A stretch of 64,000 bases of DNA from an uncultured Odoribacter sp. (lineage in GTDB: Bacteria; Bacteroidota; Bacteroidia; Bacteroidales; Marinifilaceae), in the NCBI GenBank assembly GCA_944321145.1, contig CALUKF010000005.1:1-64000 (forward strand), given 5' to 3'. A program made the translations under genes and the position numbers. Positions 45,259 through 53,697 of this stretch are shown one piece after another (position 1 is the stretch's first letter; each line of letters starts with the position of its first letter). Under the pieces are notes generated by a model, which made no database searches, was not told where the DNA came from, and saw nothing but the letters and a program-made list of their open reading frames with translations.

Positions 45259-45444
45259 ATGGCACATCCGAAACATCGAACCTCAAAAATGAGCAGAAAT
45301 AAGAGAAGAACGCATGATGCAATCACTGCGCCGGCAGTAGTGAAGTGTTCTAATTGTGGTGCTGCTGTACAGTATCATACGGTATGTCCTGAGTGTGGAT
45401 ATTACAGAGGCAAACTGGCTATCGAGAAAGCAGTAGTCGCATAA
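45259..45444 (+). CDS. rpmF: 50S ribosomal protein L32
   Basis: 61 residues starting MAHPKHRTSKMSRNKRRTHD, with a complete zinc ribbon (CSNCG and CPECGYY). L32 is a structural protein of the large subunit. It lies 17 bp after the DUF177 gene, the usual bacterial arrangement ahead of fatty acid synthesis genes. Confidence 0.97.
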   Translation: MAHPKHRTSKMSRNKRRTHDAITAPAVVKCSNCGAAVQYHTVCPECGYYRGKLAIEKAVVA

Positions 45445-45529
45445 ATGTGCGGCATGGAGCGTGATTTTATTTATACACAGCCTGCCTCCTAAGCTTTAGG
45501 GGGCTATGTGCATTTATAAAGTTTTTGTT

Positions 45530-46537
45530 ATGCAGGTAGATAGACCGAGAGCCATGATAACAGGAGTCGGGGTGTATTATCCCGATTATATCCTGACGAA
45601 CGAGGAGTTGAGCCGCATGGTGGATACTTCTGACGAGTGGATAATGACCCGCGTGGGCATTAAGGAGCGGCGTATTATGAAAGACCCGGCGAAAGGCAGT
45701 GCGTGGATGGGGGCGAGAGCTGTGGAGCAGTTGTTGGAGAAGACGGGCACGAAACCTGAGGAGGTGGATTTGCTGGTTTGCGCAACCGTGACGCCGGACA
45801 TGCATTTCCCGGCTAATGCGCAGGTGATTGCCGACATGGTGGGCATCAAACACGCCTTCGGCTTTGACTTGAATGCGGGGTGTTCCGGCTTTTTATACGG
45901 GTTGGTGACGGCTTCGCAGTTTGTGGAAAGCGGACGCTATAAAAAAGTGGTGTTGGTGGGGGCAGAGAAAATGTCGGTGATTACGGATTATACAGACCGC
46001 AAAACTTGCCCGTTGTTTGGTGATGCGGCAGGGGCGGTGTTGTTGGAACCGACGTTCGACGAAGTGGGAATGATGGATCATATCCTGCGTTCGGACGGCA
46101 TGGGCAGAGACCATTTGTTTATGAAAGCAGGCGGTTCGCTGAATCCTCCGACAATCGAGACAGTAACCAATCGGGAACATTACATTTATCAGGACGGGCA
46201 GTTTGTGTTCAAACATGCAGTGACCAACATGGCAGATACGGCAGCAGAAATCATGGAAAAGAATGGTTTGAAGCCGGAAGACGTGGCATGGCTGGTGCCC
46301 CATCAGGCAAATTTGCGTATCATTGACGCAACAGGCAGGCGCATGGGGTTGGAGCCTTCAAAGGTGATGATTAATATCCAGAAATACGGAAATACGACTT
46401 CGGCAACCATCCCCTTGTGTTTATATGAATGGGAAAACCAATTGCATCGGGGCGACAATTTGATATTGGCTGCTTTCGGAGCTGGTTTCACATGGGGAGC
46501 CGTGTGGCTGAAGTGGGCGTATGACCCGAAGAATTGA
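45530..46537 (+). CDS. fabH: 3-oxoacyl-[acyl-carrier-protein] synthase III
   Basis: 335 residues. The catalytic Cys is in [14 protein letters not shown], the His in [13 protein letters not shown] and the Asn in [13 protein letters not shown]. The enzyme condenses acetyl- or branched acyl-CoA with malonyl-ACP to begin fatty acid synthesis. Start ATG 45530; a longer frame from 45506 has an unrelated leader. An 8-bp hairpin without a T run (45485-45503) lies between rpmF and fabH and might tune expression. Confidence 0.95.
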   Translation: MQVDRPRAMITGVGVYYPDYILTNEELSRMVDTSDEWIMTRVGIKERRIMKDPAKGSAWMGARAVEQLLEKTGTKPEEVDLLVCATVTPDMHFPANAQVIADMVGIKHAFGFDLNAGCSGFLYGLVTASQFVESGRYKKVVLVGAEKMSVITDYTDRKTCPLFGDAAGAVLLEPTFDEVGMMDHILRSDGMGRDHLFMKAGGSLNPPTIETVTNREHYIYQDGQFVFKHAVTNMADTAAEIMEKNGLKPEDVAWLVPHQANLRIIDATGRRMGLEPSKVMINIQKYGNTTSATIPLCLYEWENQLHRGDNLILAAFGAGFTWGAVWLKWAYDPKN

Positions 46538-46538
46538 A

Positions 46539-46566
46539 AAAAAAGCCGCGCATGCGCGGCTTTTTT
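46539..46566 (+). terminator. Terminator after fabH
   Basis: The fully self-complementary GCCGCGCATGCGCGGC (46545-46560) is flanked by AAAAAA and TTTTTT, so it works in both directions. It starts two bases after the fabH stop. Confidence 0.93.
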
Positions 46567-46605
46567 CATGAAAATATGCTATCTTTCGCTCTCAATTTAT
46601 AGTGT

Positions 46606-46953
46606 ATGGACCAAGAAGATTTACAGATAGGGCAGGAAATGAACCGCATTGCGGCGGATGCCAGCATTGTGGCTCAGGTAGAGTCGGAAAAGCCGGTTTG
46701 TTTGGAAGGGACAATCACGGGTTCTGTCCGTTGCAGCAGCCGCTTGGAGGTCAGGCAGGGAGGGCTGGTAAAAGGAGAGGTGCGTTGTGGGACGTTGGTG
46801 CTGGAAGGAATGGTGGACGGGAATGTGGAAGCAGACCGGGCGATTCTTGGGGCTGCCGCTGAAATCAAGGGCGCATTGCTGACAGGCAGGTTGGAAATTG
46901 CTGCCGGCGCGAAGATTGGATTGGGATTGAAGTTCAAGAACAAGTTGAAATAA
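46606..46953 (+). CDS. Bactofilin family protein (first of two)
   Basis: 115 residues made almost wholly of the bactofilin beta-helix with Gly/Val-rich six-residue steps: LEGTITGSVRCSSRLEV, GLVKGEVRCGTLVLEG, MVDGNVEADRAILGAAAEIKG. Bactofilins polymerise into filaments that position cell-wall enzymes or polarity proteins. There is no M23 peptidase gene next door. Paired with a second, different bactofilin 14 bp downstream. Confidence 0.88.
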   Translation: MDQEDLQIGQEMNRIAADASIVAQVESEKPVCLEGTITGSVRCSSRLEVRQGGLVKGEVRCGTLVLEGMVDGNVEADRAILGAAAEIKGALLTGRLEIAAGAKIGLGLKFKNKLK

Positions 46954-46967
46954 ATAAGATATAGATT

Positions 46968-47330
46968 ATGGCAAAAGAAACTCCAAGCACTGTGGTAAAC
47001 CTTTTGTGCGAAGGCACAATGATTGAAGGTGATATCAAGACAAAGAATGACATCCGCATAGACGGAGCCGTAAAGGGTAAAATCATTACATCGAGTCGGT
47101 TGGTTTTGGGAAATTCGGCAAATATTGAGGGCAATATCGAGTGTGTTAATGTGGATGTGATGGGAACAGTGAACGGCGATATCTTAGGGACGGGCACTGT
47201 GGCACTGAAAGTGCCGGCAAAGGTGAAAGGGAATATTGTGGCAGGAGTCATTTCCATCGAGCCGGGTGTGGTGTTCGACGGCACATGCCAGATGTTGAAT
47301 AAGGAAGGGCAACACAAGAAAGAGGCGTGA
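46968..47330 (+). CDS. Bactofilin family protein (second of two)
   Basis: 120 residues. The core matches canonical bactofilins more closely than its neighbour does: VNLLCEGTMIEGDIKTKNDI, DGAVKGKIITSSRLVLG, NIEGNIECVNVDVMGTVNGD, VKGNIVAGVISIEPG. Short tails of about 10 residues on each side. Co-transcribed with the first bactofilin, so mixed filaments are possible. Confidence 0.92.
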   Translation: MAKETPSTVVNLLCEGTMIEGDIKTKNDIRIDGAVKGKIITSSRLVLGNSANIEGNIECVNVDVMGTVNGDILGTGTVALKVPAKVKGNIVAGVISIEPGVVFDGTCQMLNKEGQHKKEA

Positions 47331-47349
47331 TGATGGGGAGGCTTTGATA

Positions 47350-47378
47350 AATAAAAAGCCGCTTATGCGGCTTTTATT
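47350..47378. terminator. Bidirectional terminator between the bactofilins and frr
   Basis: AAAAGCCGC pairs with GCGGCTTTT around TTAT, with A runs on the left and T runs on the right. It serves both convergent genes and touches the last base of the frr stop codon. Confidence 0.9.
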
Positions 47379-47941
47379 TATATCGTCATGATATCTTTTT
47401 CTTTTTGGGCTAAGATTTCATCGACTTTTTTGTTGTAGCTGTCGGTGATTTTCTGTACTTCGGTCTCGGCATCCTTGGCGGCATCTTCGGGCAAGCCGTC
47501 TTTCACCATTTTCTTAAAGGTGTCAATGGCATCGCGGCGGGCATTGCGGACGCTCACTTTGGCAGTTTCTCCAATGCCTTTGGACTGTTTGACCAATTCT
47601 TTGCGCCGTTCTTCTGTCAAAGGCGGCACATTGATGCGGACGATTTCGCCGTTGTTGTCCGGGTTAAAGCCAAGGTTGGCATTCATGATGGCTTTCTGGA
47701 TGGGTGCCAGCATGCTCTTTTCCCACGGTTGTACGGCGATGGTGCGCGGGTCGGGAGCGGTGATGTTGGCTACTTGCGAAAGGGGGGTCGGCGAACCATA
47801 ATAGTCTACCAATACGTCATTCAGGATTTTGGGATTGGCTTTCCCTGCCCTGATTTTTGCTAATTCGTTTTCGAGATGGGCGATTGCATTCTGCATTTGC
47901 TCTTTGGCTTCGTCCATGTACATTTTTACTTCCTCGTTCAT
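47378..47941 (-). CDS. frr: Ribosome recycling factor
   Basis: 187 residues, the usual length. The three-helix bundle pattern is clear: AIAHLENELAKIRAGKANPKIL, TPLSQVANITAPDPRTIAVQPW, RINVPPLTEERRKELVKQ and VRNARRDAIDTFKKM. With EF-G it splits the post-termination ribosome. Here it stands alone on the minus strand, without the pyrH gene that often precedes it. Confidence 0.97.
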   Translation of the reverse strand: MNEEVKMYMDEAKEQMQNAIAHLENELAKIRAGKANPKILNDVLVDYYGSPTPLSQVANITAPDPRTIAVQPWEKSMLAPIQKAIMNANLGFNPDNNGEIVRINVPPLTEERRKELVKQSKGIGETAKVSVRNARRDAIDTFKKMVKDGLPEDAAKDAETEVQKITDSYNKKVDEILAQKEKDIMTI

Positions 47942-48004
47942 ATATGCTGATTTTGTTTGTTTTCAATTCTGTGGGCAAATATAGGTAATTTTCTGTTTTC
48001 TGCT

Positions 48005-48826
48005 TTATCTGGGGAACGGATATTTTGGACCAACTATCGGAACATGGACTGGACGTTGATGGTGGGCACTCATTTTGAAATTGATAGGCATCGTATGCCT
48101 CACCTTTACAATCTTATCGCCCAGCATCCCAGGAAACCATTTAGGCATGCCGCAAACGACCCGATAGGCTGCTCTGTCCAATAAAGGATGGACGCCTTTC
48201 ACTATTGCGACATCGCAGATGGAACCGTCTTTATCAATTACAAAACTTACATAAACTTTTCCTTCAATGCCTTGTTTTATTGCATCAGCGGGATAGTGGA
48301 CATTGCGGGCAATCCACAATTGGGGATTGCCTTCTGAAAACTGCGGCATTCGAGTCAAACGCTTATCTGCCATGTCGCATGAAGATGCCTTATCAACGCT
48401 TTTCGGTTCTCCTTTTATGACATATACCGGTTTGTAAGGATGAAAACGGATGTAAAATTGATGCAGGGAAGCTACATCCTTGCCGTCCAGTTTGGCTGGA
48501 GACCACTTGGGCATTGTTTTTATCAGTCGGAAAGCCTCTTCGCTCAAGGCTTCGTGGGGGCTTGAAATGATTCGTGGAGAAGAGATTTTACCGTTTTTCC
48601 CGATAATGCATTCAATAAAGACTTGCCCGCTTAGGTTGTTGTCTCTCATTTCTTTAGAATATCTTATGTTATTGATAAGCCAAGTTGCTAAAGAAGAATC
48701 TCGGAATTGGGCAGGAAAATCGACCTCGGTATAGACTTTTTCTTTTCCTTTATCATTGCTATCATGGGCAAAGCACAAATGGCTTGCTGCAAAAACAAGA
48801 AGTAAGGGCAACAGTACTTTTTTCAT
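48005..48826 (-). CDS. Exported protein with two tandem TonB C-terminal domains
   Basis: 273 residues. A cleavable signal peptide (MKKVLLPLLLVFAASHLCFAHD) is followed by two TonB_C domains: about 33-130 (SGQVFIECIIGKNGKISSPRIISSP ... MPKWSPAKLDGK) and about 175-265 (IEGKVYVSFVIDKDGSICDVAIVKG ... MPKWFPGMLG). There is no proline-rich linker and no permanent membrane anchor, so it is unlikely to transduce energy from ExbBD as classic TonB does. Function unknown; possibly a periplasmic adaptor for TonB boxes or peptidoglycan. Start ATG 48826 is chosen because the signal peptide begins there. Confidence 0.82.
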   Translation of the reverse strand: MKKVLLPLLLVFAASHLCFAHDSNDKGKEKVYTEVDFPAQFRDSSLATWLINNIRYSKEMRDNNLSGQVFIECIIGKNGKISSPRIISSPHEALSEEAFRLIKTMPKWSPAKLDGKDVASLHQFYIRFHPYKPVYVIKGEPKSVDKASSCDMADKRLTRMPQFSEGNPQLWIARNVHYPADAIKQGIEGKVYVSFVIDKDGSICDVAIVKGVHPLLDRAAYRVVCGMPKWFPGMLGDKIVKVRHTMPINFKMSAHHQRPVHVPIVGPKYPFPR

Positions 48827-48956
48827 ATTCAATGGTTTTAAGTAAATGACAGACCAAATATAACGCAAATATCTTAAATTTCCAAATAACCGGGCAAACT
48901 ATTTCCCAATTATGGGAAAAGGGTTATCTTTGTTCTTTCTTAGGATAGAAGAATAT

Positions 48957-50213
48957 ATGACAAGAAAAGATTTTGAGTTGATGGCGCCCGTTGGGTCATA
49001 CGAATCCTTGTATGCGGCATTGCAAGGCGGGGCGGATTCCGTGTATTTTGGCGTGGAAGGCTTGAACATGCGTGCCCGTTCGTCTGCCAATTTTACGTTG
49101 GGGGATTTGCGGCACATTGTGGAGGTTTGCACGGAGCGGGGAGTGAAGACCTACCTGACCGTGAATACAGTCATTTACAACGATGAATTGGAAAAGATGC
49201 GCGAGGTCATTGATTGCGCCCAGGAAGCCGGGGTGACAGCCATCATTGCCTCGGATTTGGCTGCCATCCTGTATGCCCGTTCGGTAGGGGTGGAGGTACA
49301 CATCAGTACGCAATGCAATGTTTCTAACTATGAAGCGGTGCGTTTTTTTGCGCAATACGCGGATGTCATGGTGCTGGCACGGGAGCTTGTCTTGGAACAA
49401 GTGGCGGAAATCCATCGTCGGATTATGCAAGAAGATTTGCGGGGGCCGAAAGGCGAACAGATTAAAATCGAGATGTTTGCTCACGGCGCTCTCTGCATGG
49501 CGGTGTCCGGTAAATGCTACCTGAGCCTCCACGAGCGCAATGCCTCTGCCAACCGGGGCGCTTGCAATCAGATTTGTCGGCGGGCTTATACGGTGCGCGA
49601 CCGGGACAGTGAAATTGAATTAGACATCGAGAACGAATACATCATGTCGCCGAAAGACCTTTGCACGGTAGGGTTTATCAATAAATTGGCAGATGCCGGC
49701 GTGCGGGTCTTTAAGATTGAGGGGCGTGCCCGTTCGGCGGAATACGTCCGGACGGTTTGCGAATGTTATAATGAAGCCATTTGCGCTTATCTGGCAGGCG
49801 ATTACACAGCCGAGAAGATTGCTGCCTGGAAGGAGCGCCTTTCCACTGTTTTCAACCGGGGCTTTTGGGACGGCTATTATTTGGGGCAGCGTTTGGGCGA
49901 ATGGAGCGAGGTGTACGGTTCTAAAGCTACAAAGAAGAAAGTGCTTTTGGGAAAGGTGACGAACTTTTTCACCAACCTGCAAGTAGCGGAGTTTAAGCTC
50001 GAATCTTTCGACCTGCAAGTCGGGGATGAAGTCCTGATTCAGGGACCCACGACGGGAACCATACAGATGACCGTTCGGGAATTGCGCTTGGATTTGCAGC
50101 CGGTCGACCGGGTGGAGAAGGGGGCAGTCTTTTCCATGGCAATCGGAGAAAAGGTGCGCCGGGGGGATAAGTTGTATAAATGGGTAGATACCACCGAAGA
50201 ATTAATGCAGTAA
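48957..50213 (+). CDS. Peptidase U32 family protein (TrhP/YegQ-like)
   Basis: About 418 residues. It begins MTRKDFELMAPVGSYESLYAALQGGADSVYFG, close to the YegQ/TrhP branch, with HISTQCNVSNYEAVRFF and the Cys-rich block HGALCMAVSGKCYLS ... GACNQICRRAY that gives four cysteines for an iron-sulfur site. TrhP makes 5-hydroxyuridine at tRNA position 34; other U32 proteins modify rRNA or ubiquinone, so the exact target is inferred. TATCTTTG at 48925-48932 is a likely -7 box and supports the ATG at 48957. Confidence 0.87.
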   Translation: MTRKDFELMAPVGSYESLYAALQGGADSVYFGVEGLNMRARSSANFTLGDLRHIVEVCTERGVKTYLTVNTVIYNDELEKMREVIDCAQEAGVTAIIASDLAAILYARSVGVEVHISTQCNVSNYEAVRFFAQYADVMVLARELVLEQVAEIHRRIMQEDLRGPKGEQIKIEMFAHGALCMAVSGKCYLSLHERNASANRGACNQICRRAYTVRDRDSEIELDIENEYIMSPKDLCTVGFINKLADAGVRVFKIEGRARSAEYVRTVCECYNEAICAYLAGDYTAEKIAAWKERLSTVFNRGFWDGYYLGQRLGEWSEVYGSKATKKKVLLGKVTNFFTNLQVAEFKLESFDLQVGDEVLIQGPTTGTIQMTVRELRLDLQPVDRVEKGAVFSMAIGEKVRRGDKLYKWVDTTEELMQ

Positions 50214-50225
50214 ATAAACATAAGA

Positions 50226-51392
50226 ATGAGTGATATGAAAAGAAGAATGTTGTTATTTCCGGCGCTTATCGGCGTGCTTTGTTTCTCTTGCATTCAAGCG
50301 GAAGAACCGAATGCCGAGGCGGACATCGAGGAATGTGTGATTCTGAATGCAAACGGCCAGCCTGACCAGAACATCAAGGGCAAGGTGGTTTTGACCAATA
50401 CGCGCATCATGGCTCAAGCAACGCCTTATATTGATTTGACCCAATTGGCGTTGGACGTTAAATTGACACCGGGGGCGACCATTGCTCCCGCCCCCTCAAA
50501 GGTCTTGGATTATTCCACGATCCAAAAATTCACAGTGACTTCCGAAAGCGGAGAATGGCAGAAGGAATATACCGTGACAATAGACACTTTCGATTTGCCG
50601 ACTAAATACAGGTTCGAGCAGTCGGAACTGAACGAAAGCGGCAAGTATTTTGAGTTTTTTGAGACGACGGAAGGCAAGGAAGGGCTTATCCGCCAGAATA
50701 TTTGGGCATCCGGCAATGCAGGCTTCTCTTTGACGGGGGCAGGCTCCACTCCTGACGATTTCCCGACGGTTTCCGTGGTGAATGGCAAAGAGGGCATGGG
50801 CGTGCGTTTGGAAACCAAGAGCACAGGTCCTTTCGGGCAGATTGCAAAAATGCCGATTGCTGCGGGCAATCTTTTTATTGGCAGTTTCGATGTTGCCAAT
50901 GCCTTGAATGACGCCATGAAAGCCACCCGTTTCGGTTTGGCTTTCGGAAAGAAGCCGGTGGAGCTGAAAGGATACTACAAGTACAAACGTGGCGCGCAGT
51001 TAACCGATGTCGCTGCTGACGGCGACACCCTTCATATTGCGGGGGAGGACACGTTTGACATTTATGCGGTATTGTATAAATCCGAAGGATTGGAGGAAGG
51101 GACATTGGATGGCGACAATGTGCTTTCGAGCAAGAATATCATAGCGTTGGCACGTGTAGACAACACACAGCATGTGAATCCTCCCGGCACGGATTTGAAC
51201 AATGTCGAATACACCCCCTTTTCCGTAAAGTTCGATTACGAGGATAAAGCCACCCCCTTCAACGAGGAGGAAGCGAGGGCTTATAAATACAATCTGACAG
51301 TGGTATTTACCTCCAGCGTGCGTGGGGCTGAGTTTGTCGGTGCCATTGGCAGCGTCCTCTATGTCGATGAAGTAGAAGTTGTTTGTGAATAA
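50226..51392 (+). CDS. PCMD domain lipoprotein
   Basis: 388 residues. The lipoprotein signal ends LCFSCIQAEEPNAEADIE (Cys about 22). An N-terminal Ig-like domain (VILNANGQPDQNIKGKVVLTN ... WQKEYTVTID) precedes the putative carbohydrate metabolism domain from about 125, with NIWASGNAGFSL, FPTVSVVNGKEGMGVRLETKS and KGYYKYKRG, and the final YVDEVEVVCE. PCMD proteins are surface lipoproteins of Bacteroidota with a jelly-roll fold; the ligand is unknown. The next gene, a beta-barrel, is its usual partner. Confidence 0.84.
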   Translation: MSDMKRRMLLFPALIGVLCFSCIQAEEPNAEADIEECVILNANGQPDQNIKGKVVLTNTRIMAQATPYIDLTQLALDVKLTPGATIAPAPSKVLDYSTIQKFTVTSESGEWQKEYTVTIDTFDLPTKYRFEQSELNESGKYFEFFETTEGKEGLIRQNIWASGNAGFSLTGAGSTPDDFPTVSVVNGKEGMGVRLETKSTGPFGQIAKMPIAAGNLFIGSFDVANALNDAMKATRFGLAFGKKPVELKGYYKYKRGAQLTDVAADGDTLHIAGEDTFDIYAVLYKSEGLEEGTLDGDNVLSSKNIIALARVDNTQHVNPPGTDLNNVEYTPFSVKFDYEDKATPFNEEEARAYKYNLTVVFTSSVRGAEFVGAIGSVLYVDEVEVVCE

Positions 51393-51403
51393 AGAGAAGA
51401 GAT

Positions 51404-52177
51404 ATGAAGAATGTTTTATTACTGATATTGCTGTGCGCCTCCTTGGGCGTATATGCTGACGGGCGGGAAAAAACCGCTTTAAAGAAATCTTATTTCTACG
51501 GCTTGGAATACCGCATCAAGGGCGGTTTTAACTTCGGGGGCACCTCCCCGCTTCCTTTGCCTGCCGAGATTCGCAAAATCGAAGGCTTCCGTCCCGGTTT
51601 GCAGATTGCCATCGAAGGGAATGTCATCAAATGGATAGACACCCAAAAGAAGTGGGGCACCTTGATTGGAATCCGTTTGGAAAGCAAAGGCATGAAGACC
51701 GATGCCAAGGTAAAGAACTATTACATGGTGATGGACGCCACCGAGGGCGACCAGACCGGTCACATGGAAGGCAATTGGACGGGCTATGTCAAGACGGACG
51801 TAAAGAATTCCTTCCTGACCATCCCCATTCAAGTGATACACAAACTATCCCCGCGTTGGGATATCAAGTTCGGTCCTTATTTGTCTTATCTGACGGACGG
51901 CGAGTTTTCCGGTTCTGCCTACGACGGTTACCTGCGCGAAGGCAATCCCACCGGCACCAAGGTGAATGTGACGGAAGCGACTTATGATTTCTCCTCCGAC
52001 CTCCGCAAATTCCAATGGGGCATAGACGTCGGCGGTGAATGGAGAGCCTATCGCCACCTGAGCATCTACGCCGACTTGACTTGGGGGCTGAATGCCGCTT
52101 TTCCCAAAGACTTTAAGAGCATCAGTTTCAAAATGTACAACATCTACCTGAACTTCGGCTTCGGGTATGTATTCTAA
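51404..52177 (+). CDS. Outer membrane beta-barrel protein
   Basis: 257 residues. Signal peptide (MKNVLLLILLCASLGVYADG), then alternating strands such as YRIKGGFNFGG, WGTLIGIRLESKGMKTDA, FLTIPIQVIHKLSPRWDIKFGPYLSYL and a final MYNIYLNFGFGYVF ending in Phe, as expected for BAM-inserted barrels (PorT/OmpW-like group). It lies 11 bp after the PCMD gene and is probably co-transcribed. Function beyond an outer membrane role is not visible. Confidence 0.82.
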   Translation: MKNVLLLILLCASLGVYADGREKTALKKSYFYGLEYRIKGGFNFGGTSPLPLPAEIRKIEGFRPGLQIAIEGNVIKWIDTQKKWGTLIGIRLESKGMKTDAKVKNYYMVMDATEGDQTGHMEGNWTGYVKTDVKNSFLTIPIQVIHKLSPRWDIKFGPYLSYLTDGEFSGSAYDGYLREGNPTGTKVNVTEATYDFSSDLRKFQWGIDVGGEWRAYRHLSIYADLTWGLNAAFPKDFKSISFKMYNIYLNFGFGYVF

Positions 52178-52203
52178 CTCCTCTCCGTTAGGGGCGTAAA
52201 GTC

Positions 52204-53697
52204 ATGGGCATCATCATCCGGCAGAGCATCAAAGCGACGGTATTCAACTACGTGGGAGCCTTTATCGGCTTCCTCACTACCTTTTTTGTGCTCACCAAGT
52301 TCCTGGCGCCCGAAATCATTGGTTTGACAAAAGTGGTCTACGAGGTCTCCGCCATGGTGGCAGGCTTTGCCCAGTTGGGCACTTCCGCTTCTGCCATGCG
52401 CTTTTTCCCCTACTTTCGCGACCCGTCGAACAGCCACAACGGCTTTTTCTTCTATCTGATGCTCATGCCTGCTGTGGGGTCGGTTGTCTTTATCGGGCTG
52501 TTTCTCTTGTTTAAGAGGTACGTCGTTGACTTTTTCATTGACAAGTCCGCCCTTTTGCTCGATTATTACGACTGGCTGATACCCATGATTATCTTCCTGA
52601 CTTTCTGGACGGTATTGGAGACCTACTCCAGCATCCTCCTGCGCATCGTGGTGCCGAAGTTCATCAAGGAAATCGGCATCCGGGTGCTTCTCCTCGCCGT
52701 CTATTTGCTCTATGCCTTGAAAGTATTGGATGTTACCGGTTTGGTCATTGCTTACATCTCCGTTTACGGGATAGCGATGCTCGCCCTTTTCGTTTACATA
52801 TCCCGCATCACCTCCGTCTCCCTGAAGCACAATTTCGCCTTTATCGACCGTGATTTGGGCAGGAAGATTATGAAATACACGCTCTTCCTCCTGCTGAGTG
52901 CCTTGAGCGGCAACATTATATGGCAACTCGACCTTTTCATGGTCAGTGCCCAGGAAGGCTTGGACGATGCCGGCATTTATACCATTGCCGCCTACATGGC
53001 GTTTGCCATCGAACTTCCGGCACGCTCCATCACTTCCATTTCTTCCCCCTTGGCTGCCACAGCCTTGAAGGAAGGCGACTGGCAACAGGCAAACCGCCTC
53101 TACAAAAAAGTTTCCCTCCACCAATTCATGGCAGGCACCCTTTTTTTCTTGCTGGTGTGGGTGAACATCGACAATATCTTTGACATCATTCCTCATGGCG
53201 AGATTTACGAAGCAGGGAAATGGGTGGTCTTCTTCATTGCCCTTTCCAAAATCATCTCCATGACCCTCTCTTTCGGAGGGACGTTGATATCCTTCTCCCG
53301 CTACTATTATTGGAGCCTCTATTTCACCTTCTTCCTCACCGCCTTGACCATCACGACCAACTATTATTTCATCCCCCTCTGGGGCATCTCCGGTGCAGCC
53401 CTCGCAACCCTCCTCACCTGCATTGTCAGCTACACCTTCCAGCAATGGATTGTCATGTGGAAAATCAAAGGCAACCCCTATTCCTGGGGCATCGCCAAAC
53501 AATTGCTCCTCGTCCTCGCCCTCTTCGCCTTCAACGCATTGCTGCCCCGTTGGACGGCGAACCCCTTTGTCGATGTCGCTTACCGCTCCTTGATTATCGC
53601 TGCGCTCTGGTTGCTCCTTGCTTACAGGCTCCGCATCTCCGACGAATTGTGCCGCCTCGTCCGCTCTACCCTAAACAAGCTGACCACTCGCGGATAA
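52204..53697 (+). CDS. Polysaccharide flippase (Wzx/MATE-like, oligosaccharide repeat exporter)
   Basis: 497 residues with about 12-14 membrane helices. The N-terminus GIIIRQSIKATVFNYVGAFIGFLTTFF and the block LGTSASAMRFFPYFRDP are typical of Bacteroidota lipopolysaccharide biosynthesis flippases. It would move lipid-linked glycans from the cytoplasmic to the periplasmic side of the inner membrane. It overlaps the convergent GT4 gene by 32 bases at the 3' end. Confidence 0.9.
   Translation: MGIIIRQSIKATVFNYVGAFIGFLTTFFVLTKFLAPEIIGLTKVVYEVSAMVAGFAQLGTSASAMRFFPYFRDPSNSHNGFFFYLMLMPAVGSVVFIGLFLLFKRYVVDFFIDKSALLLDYYDWLIPMIIFLTFWTVLETYSSILLRIVVPKFIKEIGIRVLLLAVYLLYALKVLDVTGLVIAYISVYGIAMLALFVYISRITSVSLKHNFAFIDRDLGRKIMKYTLFLLLSALSGNIIWQLDLFMVSAQEGLDDAGIYTIAAYMAFAIELPARSITSISSPLAATALKEGDWQQANRLYKKVSLHQFMAGTLFFLLVWVNIDNIFDIIPHGEIYEAGKWVVFFIALSKIISMTLSFGGTLISFSRYYYWSLYFTFFLTALTITTNYYFIPLWGISGAALATLLTCIVSYTFQQWIVMWKIKGNPYSWGIAKQLLLVLALFAFNALLPRWTANPFVDVAYRSLIIAALWLLLAYRLRISDELCRLVRSTLNKLTTRG

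Noticed and set aside
45485-45503. Terminator between rpmF and fabH
   Set aside because: CCTCCTAA and TTAGGGGG form an 8-bp hairpin but no T run follows, and rpmF-fabH are normally co-transcribed. At most a weak processing or translation element.
52174-53502. A 442-codon minus-strand frame
   Set aside because: Antisense to the flippase; acidic and glycine-rich low-complexity translation.
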